From NCBI GenBank assembly GCA_032622095.1, contig CP136063.1:181393956-181457955 (forward strand): a stretch of 64,000 nt of DNA, given 5' to 3'. This document shows positions 37,561 through 47,640 of this stretch, piece after piece. Numbering within the stretch: the stretch's first letter is position 1; each line of letters begins with the position of its first letter. The DNA comes from Siphonodentalium dalli (taxonomy: Eukaryota > Mollusca > Scaphopoda > Gadilida > Siphonodentaliidae). A program made the position numbers and the translations under genes. The notes beneath the pieces are model-generated. The model had not been told where the DNA came from. It ran no database searches and was given only the letters and a program-made list of their open reading frames with translations.

Positions 37561-37864
37561 GCGTATAATTAGTGGCAGTTTCATCTGCGATTTGTCTTGG
37601 TTGATGGCGACAGTTTTAGTCGCCATTCCAGAGTTTCCACTAATCGAAAATAAATAAACTAGGCCGTTGTCAAACTCCAAGTCCGACAGGGTGATGCATG
37701 GTTCGCCCGTTAAAAGAAAATTTGGGCTTTTGTGAATGAAAGTGGCCATTTCCTTGCAATTGTGACAAGAGGTAGGAATAGTGAAGCTTCATACTGAAAG
37801 AGAATTGAAACGAGTTGTACTTTTTCTGGTACAGATTACTAAACTAAAACAAATAAATTATATT
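37561..37864. other. GALT intron 9, unassigned
   Basis: An open frame of 71 codons lies on the minus strand at 37534-37749, but I recognise no family and it overlaps the repeat at one end. Confidence 0.35.
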
Positions 37865-38075
37865 TGCCTATGGTGCAGCATTAATGATCCTGTGCCAGTG
37901 CATTATCTTAATATATAAGAGAATGCACTGGCTTACAAGGTCAAGGTAAATATTGTTAGGCCAATGCATTCTCTTATATATGCAAGGCTCCCTATGGGAG
38001 ACTCGCATATATAAGAGAATGCATTGGCAAAGGGTTTTCAAAAAATTTCAGGAAATTTCAGTCATGGAAGGGTTA
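37865..38075. mobile_element. piggyBac-like MITE, left end missing
   Basis: Opens inside the element at GGTGCAGCATTAATGATCCT. Hairpins of CATTCTCTTATATATGCAAG type follow, and it ends CAGTCATGGAAGGGTTAA at 38075. Same family as 45151-45421. Confidence 0.75.
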
Positions 38076-38660
38076 AATGCGTACTCAAAGGACCTGGTTG
38101 TTGGAAACGTCCTTAAAACTTGTTGACAAGGCACTGGCTGTCAAGAATCACAGTAAAACTAAAAAAAATTGGTTTCTCAATGCATGGAAAACCATGCAAC
38201 TCTGGCACCATCTTCAATAATAAGATAAATGAAAGGTTTATATTGGAAAACTTGAAGCATCCACAGACTATAACTCGCTATTCCAAGCCTGATTATAAGC
38301 AATCAGTCAAGAATATTGTCCTAAACAAAACTTGAAGTGACCTACTCTATTGAGTTGGTGAAGAAACAACATGACTGAAGTATGGTTTGCTCCAATCTAA
38401 GTAGATTTAACTACAGTAATGTCCTAAATAATCGACTCCTTAACCACAGCAGAATTATGGGTAACATTTAGTGAGAGCTTTCCGATGAATGGCAACAAGC
38501 CATATTTCCGACTAAATCCTGAAAAGTTACCCATAATTCTGCTGTGGTTATGGAGTCGATTATTTAAGGCATTTCTGTATATGATGAAGGGGTGACAGGT
38601 TTATATATATTCTTTTAACACAACAACTTTTCCAGCATGTTATTAATCAAAAAACCTAGT
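38076..38660 (+). repeat. segmental duplication in GALT intron 9, left copy
   Basis: From AATGCGTACTCAAAGGACC to about AGCATGTTATTAATCAAAAA. Blocks recur at 38786-38910 and 39450-39985 in the same order, including GTTGACAAGGCACTGGCTGTC and AACATGACTGAAGTATGG and MITE copies 9 and 10. Short open segments such as NVLKT ... VDKAxAVKN occur in both copies, but with frameshifts, so any coding origin is uncertain. Confidence 0.8.
38414..38577. mobile_element. TA-flanked palindromic MITE, copy 9
   Basis: CAGTAATGTCCTAAATAATC at the left, complementary right end, TA on both sides. It is carried within the segmental duplication and is almost identical to copy 10. Confidence 0.85.
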
Positions 38661-38780
38661 CAGCCCAATGCATTCTCTTATATATGCAAGGCTCCCTATG
38701 GGATACTCACATATATATGTGAATGCATTAGCATAGGGTTTTCGCAAAAATTCAGGAAATTTCAGTCATGGAAGGGCTAA
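38661..38780. mobile_element. piggyBac-like MITE fragment
   Basis: A hairpin of GCATTCTCTTATATATGCAAG type, then CAGTCATGGAAGGGCTAA; left end and TTAA missing. Confidence 0.65.
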
Positions 38781-38785
38781 ATCCG

Positions 38786-39985
38786 TACTCAATGGACCGG
38801 ACTGTTGAAAATGTCCTTAAAACGTTTGTTGACAAGGCAGTGGCTGTCAAGAATCGCAGAAAACAATAACTTTCTTGTTTCTAAATACACGGAAAACAAT
38901 GCAACTCTGGAATACATGTTTTGAGCGTTTCGTAGATTAGCCCAAAACTATTGTCTGTATCGTGTGAATACAACTGAGTTGTCTAGAGTATCAGTAGGTA
39001 ATTGGCTAACGAGTTCACAGAGTGAGTGAGTAATTTGATTAGCGGATAATAAAGTTGGGTCACTTTAGCCAGTTTTTCTTTATGAGTGACAACTTAAATT
39101 CCACCAGTCATCAATGCATCTGCACTCATATTGAGTTATCTCGGTATCCATGTGGGTACCAGCATGAAATTATTTTCAATGCACGTTGATTCTATATCAA
39201 GCGCGACTTTTTGTAAATGCTCTTTACTACTGCCCTTCGAGATCATTGACAGCTTTATTGTCGGTGTGTAACATTAACCTTTCTCCCGAAATGACTGCTG
39301 AATTTGATATACAAACTCTATTCATGGCTTCTAGCTCTCTCCATGTGGAGCTACTTCCGGCTTCTGTAGCCGACGAGGTCCCGATTGCTACGGAACCTTC
39401 TGGCTATCTGCTCAAACATGTGTTTAGTTGTTATTTAGTTTAGTGTAGACCCATCTTCAACAATAAGACAAATGAAAGGTTTAGATCGGAAAACGTGAAT
39501 TTTGCACTTGAAGCATCCACAGACTATAACTCGCTATACCTGTCGCAAGAAAATATTATCCAATAGTGAGACAGATATGTTCTATTTCCACATGAGGTCC
39601 ATACAACTATTCCAAGCCTGATTATAAACAATCAGTGAAGGATATTGTCCCAAACAAAACTTGATGTGACCTACTCTATTGAGTTGGTGAAGAAACAACA
39701 TGACTGAAGTATGGTTTGCTCCAATCTAAGTAGATTTAACTACAGTAATGTCCTAAATAATCGACTCCTTAACCACAGCAGAATTATGGGTAACTTTTAG
39801 TGAGAGCTTTCCGATGAATGGCAACAAGCCATATTTCCAACTAAATCCTGAAAAGTTACCCATAATTCTGCTGTGGTTATGGAGTCGATTATTTAAGGCA
39901 TTTCTGTATATTGATGAAGGGGTGACAGGTTTATATATATTCTTTTAACACAACAAGTTTTCCAGCATGTAATTAATCAAAAAAC
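38786..39985 (+). repeat. segmental duplication in GALT intron 9, right copy
   Basis: Matches 38076-38660 but contains an extra ~540 bases at about 38911-39449 and a second insert near 39540-39600. The join in the left copy, CAACTCTGG followed by CACCATCTTC, marks where the 540 bases sit in the right copy. Confidence 0.8.
39743..39906. mobile_element. TA-flanked palindromic MITE, copy 10
   Basis: Near-identical to copy 9 at 38414, as expected from the segmental duplication. Confidence 0.85.
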
Positions 39986-40043
39986 CCTGTGCCAATGCAT
40001 TCTCTTATATATGTGTGTCTCCCATTTGGTACCTCGCATATAT

Positions 40044-40165
40044 AGGCTCCTGTGAACGTTTCAAAATGGATTCGATGTTGCAATAAGCCATATTTCCGAC
40101 TAAATCCTGAAAAGTTACCCATAATTCTGCTGTGGTTATGGAGTCGATTATTTAAGGCATTACTA
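40044..40165 (-). mobile_element. TA-flanked palindromic MITE, copy 11 (half)
   Basis: Right half only, preceded by AGGCTCCTGTGAACGTTTC, which is the complement of about 6424-6450 in copy 2. This identifies a longer subfamily. Confidence 0.75.
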
Positions 40166-40250
40166 TATATGATGAAGGTATGACAGGTTTATATATTTTC
40201 TTTTAACACAACAACTTTTCTAGCATGTTATTAATCAAATTTTATTCTCT

Positions 40251-40504
40251 TTAACCCTTCCATGACTGGAGCTTCCTGAAATTTTTCGGAAACCCTGTGC
40301 CAATGCATTCTCTTATATATGCGAGTCTCCCATTTGGAGCATCGCATATATAAGAGAATACATTGGCCTAAAAATACTTACCTTGACCTTGTAAGCCAGT
40401 CCATTCTCTTATATATTTGAGTCTCCCTCGCATATATAAGAGAATGCACTTGCACAGGATCATACGTGCTGCATCAGCATAGCACCTGTCATGAAAGGGT
40501 TACA
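40251..40504. mobile_element. piggyBac-like palindromic MITE
   Basis: Left end TTAACCCTTCCATGACTGG at 40251, right end CCTGTCATGAAAGGGTTA at about 40502. It contains two CATTCTCTTATATATGCGAG hairpins. This copy shows the family's left terminus best. Confidence 0.82.
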
Positions 40505-40669
40505 AAACAACTTTCCAGCATATTATAAATCAAAGTATTATTCCTTTTAACGAAAAAAACGACAATTATATCCCCATTCTTCTGGACCAACCTCCTGAAA
40601 ATTATCTTCGGAATGTCTGGTCATTGTTAGTACAACCACTATCATGACTGAATGACAGTTTTTTATTAA

Positions 40670-41026
40670 ATAATGAATGTTGTGGGTGTGTGCATTATTG
40701 GGGGATATGGCGATGTGGTCACTGGGGTACATTGCGTAAATGTGCCAACAACAACCACATCACCATATCCCCCAATAACACACAACATTAATTTCTAATA
40801 TTTATATAGCTTTTTGATGATTTATTCCCATAAAAAACCTGAGTGTATTATTTTTTTTTTTTTAAATGCAGAGAATTTGAGACCAGCCCACGCAGCACAT
40901 TTAGTCAGCCCAATATAAGATTTCCAAGCACTTGGCAATAATAATGTGATCGATATAAATAACAGGCTTCAGATATAATTCGGATGAACTTTGAAAAGCA
41001 AACCCAATTATTCTGCTGACTATGGG
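40670..41026 (+). repeat. left arm of a 3.4-kb inverted repeat around GALT exon 10
   Basis: From TGAATGTTGTGGGTGTGTG to CCCAATTATTCTGCTGAC. The reverse complement of this arm, with moderate divergence, lies at 43750-44096. The outer 130 bases of the arm are a hairpin of their own, pairing GGGGGATATGGCGATGTGGT with its complement. Confidence 0.82.
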
Positions 41027-41049
41027 ATGCCAAATTGACATTTAATAAA

Positions 41050-41342
41050 TAATTGAGCTTAAGCGCAATAAGGAATCTCTTATTGCACTTAAGCGCAATA
41101 AGGGAAGATCTAATTGCGCTTAAGCGCAATAAGGAATATATTCTTATTGCACTTAAAAGCGCAATAAGGAATATACTGATTGCGCTTATGCGCAATAAGG
41201 AATAATCTAATTGCGCTTAAGCGCAATTTGATCTTCCCTTATTGCACGCAATAAGGGATTCCTTATTGTGTTTAAGCGCAATAAGACATTCCTTATTGCA
41301 CTTAAGCACAATTACATCCTTATTGTGCTTAAGCGCAATTAA
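41050..41342. repeat. array of nine 16-18-bp palindromes
   Basis: Nine copies of TTGCGCTTAAGCGCAA or close variants, at about 41057, 41094, 41130, 41152, 41185, 41215, 41266, 41301 and 41325. Spacing is irregular, 20-50 bases. Linkers are AT-rich with AAGGAAT and ATTCCTT. The array reads similarly on both strands. Confidence 0.9.
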
Positions 41343-41497
41343 TATCTGCCTCATGAGATCACCCCTCAGCAAATAGTAGAATTATCCTATATTTGCTCAA
41401 CCCATTGTACCATAGATAGGGTCCTGCGAATTGGATATTTTGATCGAATCGAATATCGAATCGAATTCACGAAATCGAATCGAATATCGAATCGAAT

Positions 41498-41979
41498 CAT
41501 ATCTGTGTGTTGCATTCTCAATTAGGTATGTTTTGTCAACGATTAGATTATTTGTGAAACGTTCTATGAACTACATGCATGAAGTTCCATCAGAACTTAT
41601 GGGGTGATAAACCGTCGTTTGATATACTATTAACTTCAATTTATAATTGTCAAGAAAACGAAGCAGATTAAAACGTCCATGCGGCCATCACAACGATTAA
41701 TATATTACCACTAAACGGATTATCAAAATCAAAATCGAATTGAATCATATCTGTGTGTTGCATTCTCAATTAGGTATGTTTTGTCAACGATTAGATTATT
41801 TGTGAAACGTTCTATGAACTACATGCATGAAGTTCCATCAGAACTTATGGGGTGATAAACCGTCGTATGATATACTATTAACTTCAATTTATAATTGTCA
41901 AGAAAACAAAGCAGATTAAAACGTCCATGCGGCCATCACAACGATTAATATATTACCACTAAACGGATTATCAAACTAA
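41498..41979 (+). repeat. 247-bp tandem duplication
   Basis: TCATATCTGTGTGTTGCATT occurs at 41498 and 41745 and the following ~230 bases are nearly identical, ending AAACGGATTATCAAA. The low divergence shows that the duplication is recent. Confidence 0.92.
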
Positions 41980-41994
41980 AATCACACGAAATTT

Positions 41995-42336
41995 CTACAC
42001 TTTGCATGTACATGCAAAATTGCAAATCGGCATTCGGAAACACCCGTTGTTATAAACTTGAAGATGCAACAGCAGTGTAGCCTCTTCATGTATTGGTTGA
42101 TGCTTCTTGAACAGATGACTCCATAGATGGGTCATTGTCCCAGATGCTTGCGATTTATACACCATGCATGTTGCATTCATCACACGTGCCTGCAGCTTTA
42201 TCATGTTTAAAATAAACATGAATGATGGACGACATTTTGTCCATTGTAAAAGAAAACTCTGAAAGTCAACTTCAAAAGAGAACAGTGGCAAAATGCACTT
42301 TTCGACACCAGGAACATGTGTTGTTAACATTCTCAC
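41995..42336 (-). pseudogene. BED-type zinc finger fragment, hAT transposase remnant
   Basis: The minus-strand frame contains NATCMVYKSQASGTMTHLWS followed by HLFKKHQP. This resembles the BED finger C-x2-C ... T-x2-L-x2-H-x3-4-H of hAT transposases and ZBED proteins. The second Cys is Tyr here (CMVY), which would break zinc binding. The rest of the 113-residue frame is not recognisable, and there is no downstream catalytic part. Confidence 0.55.
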
Positions 42337-42728
42337 CCATACTACATAACGCGGAAACGAATAGACGATGGATAACGCTATCGGTAGCCCAGTCTCATAG
42401 CTATTATAATTTACTGCGTCGTCGGTCCATTGGCTATCTGCTAGCTTTTGCTACCATTTTAAAGCTATATAATTCAGACGTATGCAGAGGATGGTGATCT
42501 GAAAATATTTTCATAATATGATCGAATCAAATCAAATTTAATCACGAGCCCGATTCACAAATCAAACCAAATCTAGAGGCCCTACTATAGACAGATTACT
42601 GTTGGATTATAGCTATTATGGATGATATTTTCCCACAACATGTATGGAGTTACAGTCTGTCAATACTTGAAGTTTGATGTTGTCGTTCTTCAATCTAAAG
42701 CTCTTCATTATCTCGTTCTAACTTACAG

Positions 42729-42779
42729 GCTGCAGCCAAGCTGAGAGAACAACAAGACATTCATTACAAGGAGAGATAA
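42729..42779 (+). CDS. GALT: GALT coding exon 10 (terminal)
   Basis: Sixteen codons AAAKLREQQDIHYKER (residues 337-352), then TAA at 42777-42779. It matches the AAERLRxLPEVHY segment of animal GALT and stops about ten residues earlier than the human protein. Acceptor CTAACTTACAG before 42729. Confidence 0.95.
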   Translation, partial: AAAKLREQQDIHYKER

Positions 42780-43100
42780 CGCTGGTAGAAACTAGTTATT
42801 CTACTTTTCTGCCTTTATTACACAAGATGTTTTGGCTATGAAAGTTTTCCCAGCTTCTGAATTAGAACATTGGTTTTCAGGAAGTTAGTCAACTGAATAT
42901 TTTACAACTCTTTATCACTAGTCAATATTGCAGTTAAAAGAATGATTTTACAAAATATTAGCCTCCAGGCCTGTGACATAAAACACTAATCCCAGACATC
43001 AAGATATCACATTAGTTGTTTAATAGTATGAGGCAACCCAATGTAGTTGAATGATTTATTGCTGAGTCGTTGACATACCAAATAAAACATTTTATACCCA
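42780..43100 (+). other. GALT 3' untranslated region
   Basis: Sequence after the stop codon with AATAAA at 43081-43086, about 300 bases downstream. A second AATAAA lies at 43445-43450, beyond MITE copy 12, so a longer transcript carrying the MITE palindrome is possible. Confidence 0.65.
43081..43086 (+). terminator. candidate poly(A) signal, proximal
   Basis: AATAAA 302 bases after the GALT stop codon. Canonical hexamer; use not demonstrable here. Confidence 0.5.
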
Positions 43101-43174
43101 GTGTATTCCCAGATTCTCAGAAGTGAGCACTTTGGTATCAATCTTTTCAAGAATCAATTTCTGAAAATGTGCTA

Positions 43175-43309
43175 CAGTAATGCCCTAAATAATGACTCCT
43201 TAACCACAGCAGAATTATGGGTAATTTTTCAGGAATTAGTCGACTAAATCCTGAAAAATTACCCATAATTCTGTTGTGGTTAAGCAGTCGATTATTTATG
43301 GCATTACTG
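43175..43309. mobile_element. TA-flanked palindromic MITE, copy 12
   Basis: Short version: the loop region is deleted, and the arms pair through GGAATTAGTCGACTAAATCC. TA on both sides. Confidence 0.85.
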
Positions 43310-43444
43310 TACTTTGTTTATCAATATCAATTTATTTCAGAACATGTCATCTGACTTTTAGTTCCAACATTAGTACTGGTCACATAATTTTCATTTCTTG
43401 TCAATTTTTATATTTGTATGTATACCTTAATTTATTTTTGTGCA

Positions 43445-43450
43445 AATAAA
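43445..43450 (+). terminator. candidate poly(A) signal, distal
   Basis: AATAAA followed within 30 bases by T-rich TATCTTTTTATTGTT, a good context for cleavage. Its use would put MITE copy 12 into the 3' UTR. Confidence 0.45.
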
Positions 43451-43749
43451 ATCTATCAGATATTATCTTTTTATTGTTATCAGTTCATTTCAAAGTCTGA
43501 AAGTATAGGTTTTACCAAAGTTGGGTGTTTGTGAAGCAGTGGGAGTTTCTTTCAAAATTGTTAAAATAGAGTTAGTGTAAACATATTTTTATTTCCAAAT
43601 CCAAATGAATAACATAATATATTTACATAGATCGCCAGTGTTACACTGTTTGTTGATTGGTCAACTGTGATTTGGGTCACACGGTTACAGAGTGTATCAC
43701 GAACAGGAAGTGACAAACTGTTGATCTAATCTGAACTAATCACTATATG

Positions 43750-44096
43750 TGGTCAGCAGAATAATTGGGTGTGCTTTTCAAAGTTCAGCTGAATTGCATC
43801 TGAAGCCAGTTATTTATATCGATCACATTATGGTTGCGAAGTGCTTGTAAATTTTATATTGGGCTGACTAAATGTGCTGCGTGGGCTGGTCTCAAATTCT
43901 TAGCATTTTTTGTGAAAATAAATAGGAATACACTCAGCTTTTTCATGGGAATAAGTCATCAAATATAGAAATGAATGTTGTGGGTGTGTGTGTTATTGGG
44001 GGATATGGTGATGTGGTCATTGGGGGCACATTTAGTGTAAACTTTTTACACAATGTACCCCAAAAAAATAGTTACGACACACAGAACATTCATTTC
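43750..44096 (-). repeat. right arm of the 3.4-kb inverted repeat around GALT exon 10
   Basis: From GTCAGCAGAATAATTGGGT to ACACAGAACATTCATTTC, the reverse complement of 40670-41026. The outer part again includes GGGGGATATGGTGATGTGGT. Confidence 0.82.
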
Positions 44097-44099
44097 TTA

Positions 44100-44235
44100 A
44101 ATACAGATGACACATACATGTACATGTACATGTATATGCAAAATAGAATTGTTATTATATGGAAATAAGGATCAGACAACAAGCCCGAAGGTTTATATGA
44201 AGTCTTGGGCTTGTTATATGATCCTCGTTTCCATA
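44100..44235. repeat. ACATGT run and short hairpin
   Basis: ACATGTACATGTACATGTAT at about 44112, then a hairpin pairing TATATGGAAATAAGGATC with GATCCTCGTTTCCATATA around GCCCGAAGG. Confidence 0.65.
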
Positions 44236-44424
44236 TATTAACACTTCTATGTGTCAAATAGAATTCAAGAATTTGAGGAGCTTCTGCCAATTGTTGGGCT
44301 GATTTTTATTTTCTGGCCTATATTGTCTAATCCTGGGTAGATCAGTATCATTTGCTTGAGTTTCATTCATTTGTTGATCACTCAAGCTTATGCCACAGCC
44401 AGGAATAGAACCCAAAGATGTGAG

Positions 44425-44815
44425 TATTTGAAAGTAAGATGTGAATTTAGTGACGCTATCCCACACAGTGGGATAGCATCAATAAACCCTCTGGAGACCT
44501 CATTGTGCTTAGGCCTCATCTTCTATGAAGTATCTAAAATCTCAAATGAACATTGTTTTTAGTTACTTTTTCATTTCTCTTCAGTTTCTATATTCCCTAA
44601 TTTGCAGAAGATAAATTGCACAATCGAGGGGACTAATGGGTGAACATCACCAACTTCAACTGGGGAAGTTCAATCTCATCATAGTTCACCCATAGCAGTT
44701 GAGGCCTTAGCAGAATGAGGTCCCCCAGGGGGGTGAATTTGGTGATGCTAGCCCACTGTGGGGGATTAGCATTACTAAATGAACCCTCTGGGGACCTCAT
44801 TCTGCAAATGACAGA
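44425..44815. mobile_element. inverted-repeat element related to 20478-20957
   Basis: Hairpins GTGAATTTAGTGACGCTATC / GATAGCATCAATAAACCC at about 44440-44500 and AGAATGAGGTCCCCCAGG / TGGGGACCTCATTCTGCA at about 44715-44805. They share the core GGGTGAATTTxGTGATGC with the 20478 element. Confidence 0.7.
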
Positions 44816-45150
44816 CACACTATTTGCAGTCTTGCTTTCAATGTTTCACCACAAAGGAAGAAAGTTCTTATCTTTCAATATTGATGTGGAAGACAGTTTT
44901 CATTTTTCCGATTTTCTCGATATATTCAGTGACATATGGTCATAAATGAATGATAATGATTCATGTTTTCAGAATAGAAACTATGTTAAGCTTTCTCGAT
45001 GACAGGGACTATGGAGATGTTTCACCCAAAACTTTGGTCAAAACAGTTGAAAATTTCATGCAGAATAAATGACATTTGGAAATTTCAGATTAGAAACAGT
45101 GAGGTTGAGATTGTTCGGATAGAGTTTCGAACAAATGTATAGAACAAAAT

Positions 45151-45421
45151 TAACCATTTCATGATGCTGCAAGCTGTGCTGGTGCAGCATTAAAAAATCT
45201 GTGCCAGTGCATTCTGTTATATACATGTATGTGAGTCTCCCATAGGGAGCCTCACATATATAAGAGAATTCACTGGCTTACAAGATCAAGGTAAATGTTG
45301 TTAGGGCAATGCATTCTCTTATATATGGGAAGCTCCATATGGGAGACTCACATATATAAGAGAGTGCATTGACACAGGGTATTCATAACATTTCAGGAAG
45401 CTCCAGTCATGGAATAGTTAA
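45151..45421. mobile_element. piggyBac-like palindromic MITE (TTAA ends)
   Basis: Left end TTAACCATTTCATGATGC at 45151, right end AGTCATGGAATAGTTAA at 45421. It contains GGTGCAGCATTAAAAAATCTG and two CATTCTCTTATATATGxGA hairpins. Same family as 26846-27106. Confidence 0.82.
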
Positions 45422-45539
45422 GTCATTTTAGATCAAGATTGGACATTGTCTTATGTTCAGTTTTTATTATAGACTGAAATTGCCATCAGTTGGAGATTTT
45501 CAAACAATAGAGGGTATTAGATTGGAAATTTCTAACCAG

Positions 45540-45790
45540 TTGTAAAGTTATTCTGCTTAGGCCTTATCTTCTGGGAAGTATCTATAGTCTAAAAAAAAAT
45601 GCATAATCGAGGTGAATAATGGGTGAACATCACAAACTTCAACTGGGGAACTAAAATTCAATCTGATCGTAGTTCTCCATAGACCTAAGCAGAAAGAGGT
45701 TCACTGAGGGTGAATTTTGTGATTCTAGCCCGCCGGGCTAGAATCACAATTTTCATCCTCTGGGGATGTCATTCTGCAAATGACAGACAC
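45540..45790. mobile_element. inverted-repeat element, third member of the 20478 family
   Basis: Hairpin GTGATTCTAGCCCG / CGGGCTAGAATCAC at about 45718-45748 inside CACTGAGGGTGAATTT and TTTTCATCCTCTGGGG. The preceding 45545-45690 matches 44510-44720. Confidence 0.65.
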
Positions 45791-45857
45791 ACTATTTGCA
45801 GGTATAATAGGTAGTGGAACATTTCAACTCCAGGGAGGCGCGGGGTGGTGGGGATTG

Positions 45858-45880
45858 GAGGGGGGGGGGGGGGGGGGGTC
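45858..45880 (+). repeat. poly(G) tract
   Basis: A G-run of about 20 bases, interrupted only near its start. Prone to length variation and to assembly or sequencing error. Confidence 0.9.
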
Positions 45881-46277
45881 ATTGTAAATGGAATCTCCCA
45901 TATTTGGGAATTTCAATCTATACAAGAGGGTGAAGTTGGAAATCCCAAGTTAAGTTGGACAGCCCCGCCCCCACTAGCCTTGTCCCTAGTAACAAATTTG
46001 TTAGTGATCAGATAGGTTCTGTTTAGAGTGCATGGCAGTTAATTGCCATCCCGTACACTTATTATGTCATGCTCACATCAAGTTCTTCTTTAATATTGTA
46101 TTTCTGTGGTTTCATTATACATTTCCTGGACCATGTACTTTAAGGCTGAACATACGTACCTGGACCCATGAGTTTACATCAGATTTTTGCCAGAAACAAT
46201 ATTTACCAAATCACGGACAGTTATCTGTGTATCTTGAGGATTTTGGGGCTGTGGGCAATATTATTAATACATGGCTT

Positions 46278-46645
46278 TTAACCCTTTCTTTACTAAATAC
46301 ACATTGACAAGACTTAGTACAGTAATGGCCTAAATAATCGACTCCTTAACCACAGCAGAATTTTGGGTAACTTTTCAGGATTTAGTCGGATATATGGCTT
46401 GTTGCCATTCATCGGAAAGCTCTCAGTAGTTCCCTTAGAAAATGTTCAACAAATCAACATATATAGCCAGGTCATTTGTTGAACTTATTATCTGGGCATT
46501 TCTCACCATTTGAATCATGCTAGTGCTCGTGTATTATCTGTTTTTCTGTCTGTTGTCTTCTTTTATTATCTGAACACCTCTCTAATGAAAATTAGACTGT
46601 TAAAATATACAATCTAAATGGGAGAATCCATTCAGTAAGGGTTAA
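46278..46645. mobile_element. TTAA element with nested MITE
   Basis: TTAACCCTTTCTTTACTAAAT at 46278 pairs with ATTCAGTAAGGGTTAA at 46645. It contains a truncated TA-type MITE at 46320-46428 and a stem around GTTCAACAAATCAACATA / TTTGTTGAAC near 46447-46485. The left end resembles 26200. Confidence 0.72.
46320..46428 (+). mobile_element. TA-flanked palindromic MITE, copy 13 (left half)
   Basis: Starts after TA with CAGTAATGGCCTAAATAATC and ends at GGAAAGCTCTCA, the centre of the palindrome. It lies inside the TTAA element. Confidence 0.75.
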
Positions 46646-46880
46646 AGATGGAATCTCTTTTCGTTGGACACGTTTCTGTTCACTGATGCCGGCTCAGAAA
46701 TATTATTTTGTAGCCGGGATCTATATAAAAAGTGTCGGGGGACACCATATCTTCAAATTAAGGAGGTACATTATTCCTTGAAAAAAACTGGATCCAATAA
46801 TACCACTTAAGATTCATCACACCCCCACAATTTGGCCAAAATTTTCAACAGTTGAAAATGTTATGCCTGACACAACATTA

Positions 46881-47106
46881 CAGTAAAACCTCTCTAAACC
46901 GAACACCCTTCGGGACCGGCCCTTCTGTTCGGTTTAGAGAGGTGTTCGGTTTACAGAAAATCGCAAAAACATCGGAATATATTGCCGCTGTCGGTAAGAG
47001 TTATCGAGACCCGAACACCTCTGTACTGATTAATTAAAGTTTATTCAATAAACTACAAAATACAATACAAAATAAATTGCGTGTTCAGTTTAGAGAGGTT
47101 TGACTG
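46881..47106. mobile_element. pogo/Tigger-like MITE
   Basis: Terminal repeats CAGTAAAACCTCTCTAAACC and the complement GTTTAGAGAGGTTTGACTG, flanked by TA. The CAGTxxAACCTCTCTAAACCGAAC type end is characteristic of pogo/Tigger-like elements. Near the left end GAACACCCTTCGGG is followed by an internal hairpin. No transposase. Confidence 0.85.
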
Positions 47107-47275
47107 TAGTTGGAAATTTCATATGAAATATAGGTTGAATATTCTGATAGTTTTATTTTTGGACAAGTACCAGTGTGAAATGTGTTGTTTTAGGATCTTT
47201 TAGACCAAAAATTTAATATTTACCTTCTTTCGGTCAAATTTTTGGACGAAAATGGCCATGTGTTCAGGGCGGGAG

Positions 47276-47640
47276 GGGGGGGGGGGGGGTCCGAACATTT
47301 ATTCCGTCATTTTCCAGTCAATTTTTTTTTAACTTGCCACAGATGTTAACCAGCATGGGAACCTTCCCACCTGCGATTTTGAGTTCAGTCGGAGTAATTT
47401 TGGCGGAGTTATTTGCATAGTTCCACATAGAGATGTTTTATGTTTTTTCTTATTTTAGAGTTATTGACCCTTCCACGACATATTTAGATGTGCAACATAT
47501 TTGGTGAATATGCACCTTGTATCATATTGGTGTAATCATTTCCTCCTGCGGTGTGTAGTATACGGATCTGATAACCATAAATCCTTAATGAGAACCTGCC
47601 ACCTTCGCAGGGGGACATTTTGGTCGGCGACCTTTTATTT
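47276..47640 (+). repeat. dispersed repeat, second member of the 29985 family
   Basis: After a G-run, CATTTATTCCGTCATTTTCC, TGGCGGAGTTATTTGC and GTGCAACATATTTGGTGAAT occur in the same order as at 30105-30580, ending TTTTGGTCGGCGACC. Confidence 0.78.

Larger units (their letters stand above)
41417..42584 (-). mobile_element. hAT-like element remnant
   Basis: TAGGGTCCTGCGAATTGG at 41417 and the complement of TAGGGCCTCTAGATTTGG at 42584 form imperfect terminal repeats. CATAGA and TATAGA in the flanks suggest a degenerate 8-bp target duplication. An internal 247-bp tandem duplication lies at 41498-41977. A BED-finger-like frame lies on the minus strand. No catalytic hAT domain remains. Confidence 0.6.

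Noticed and set aside
37534-37749. 71-codon minus-strand frame in GALT intron 9
   Set aside because: It starts inside unassigned sequence and ends at the repeat border; no family is recognised and there are no splice signals.
46877-47108. Part of a gene with the 61-codon frame at 46852
   Set aside because: The frame runs across the terminal repeats of a pogo-like MITE.
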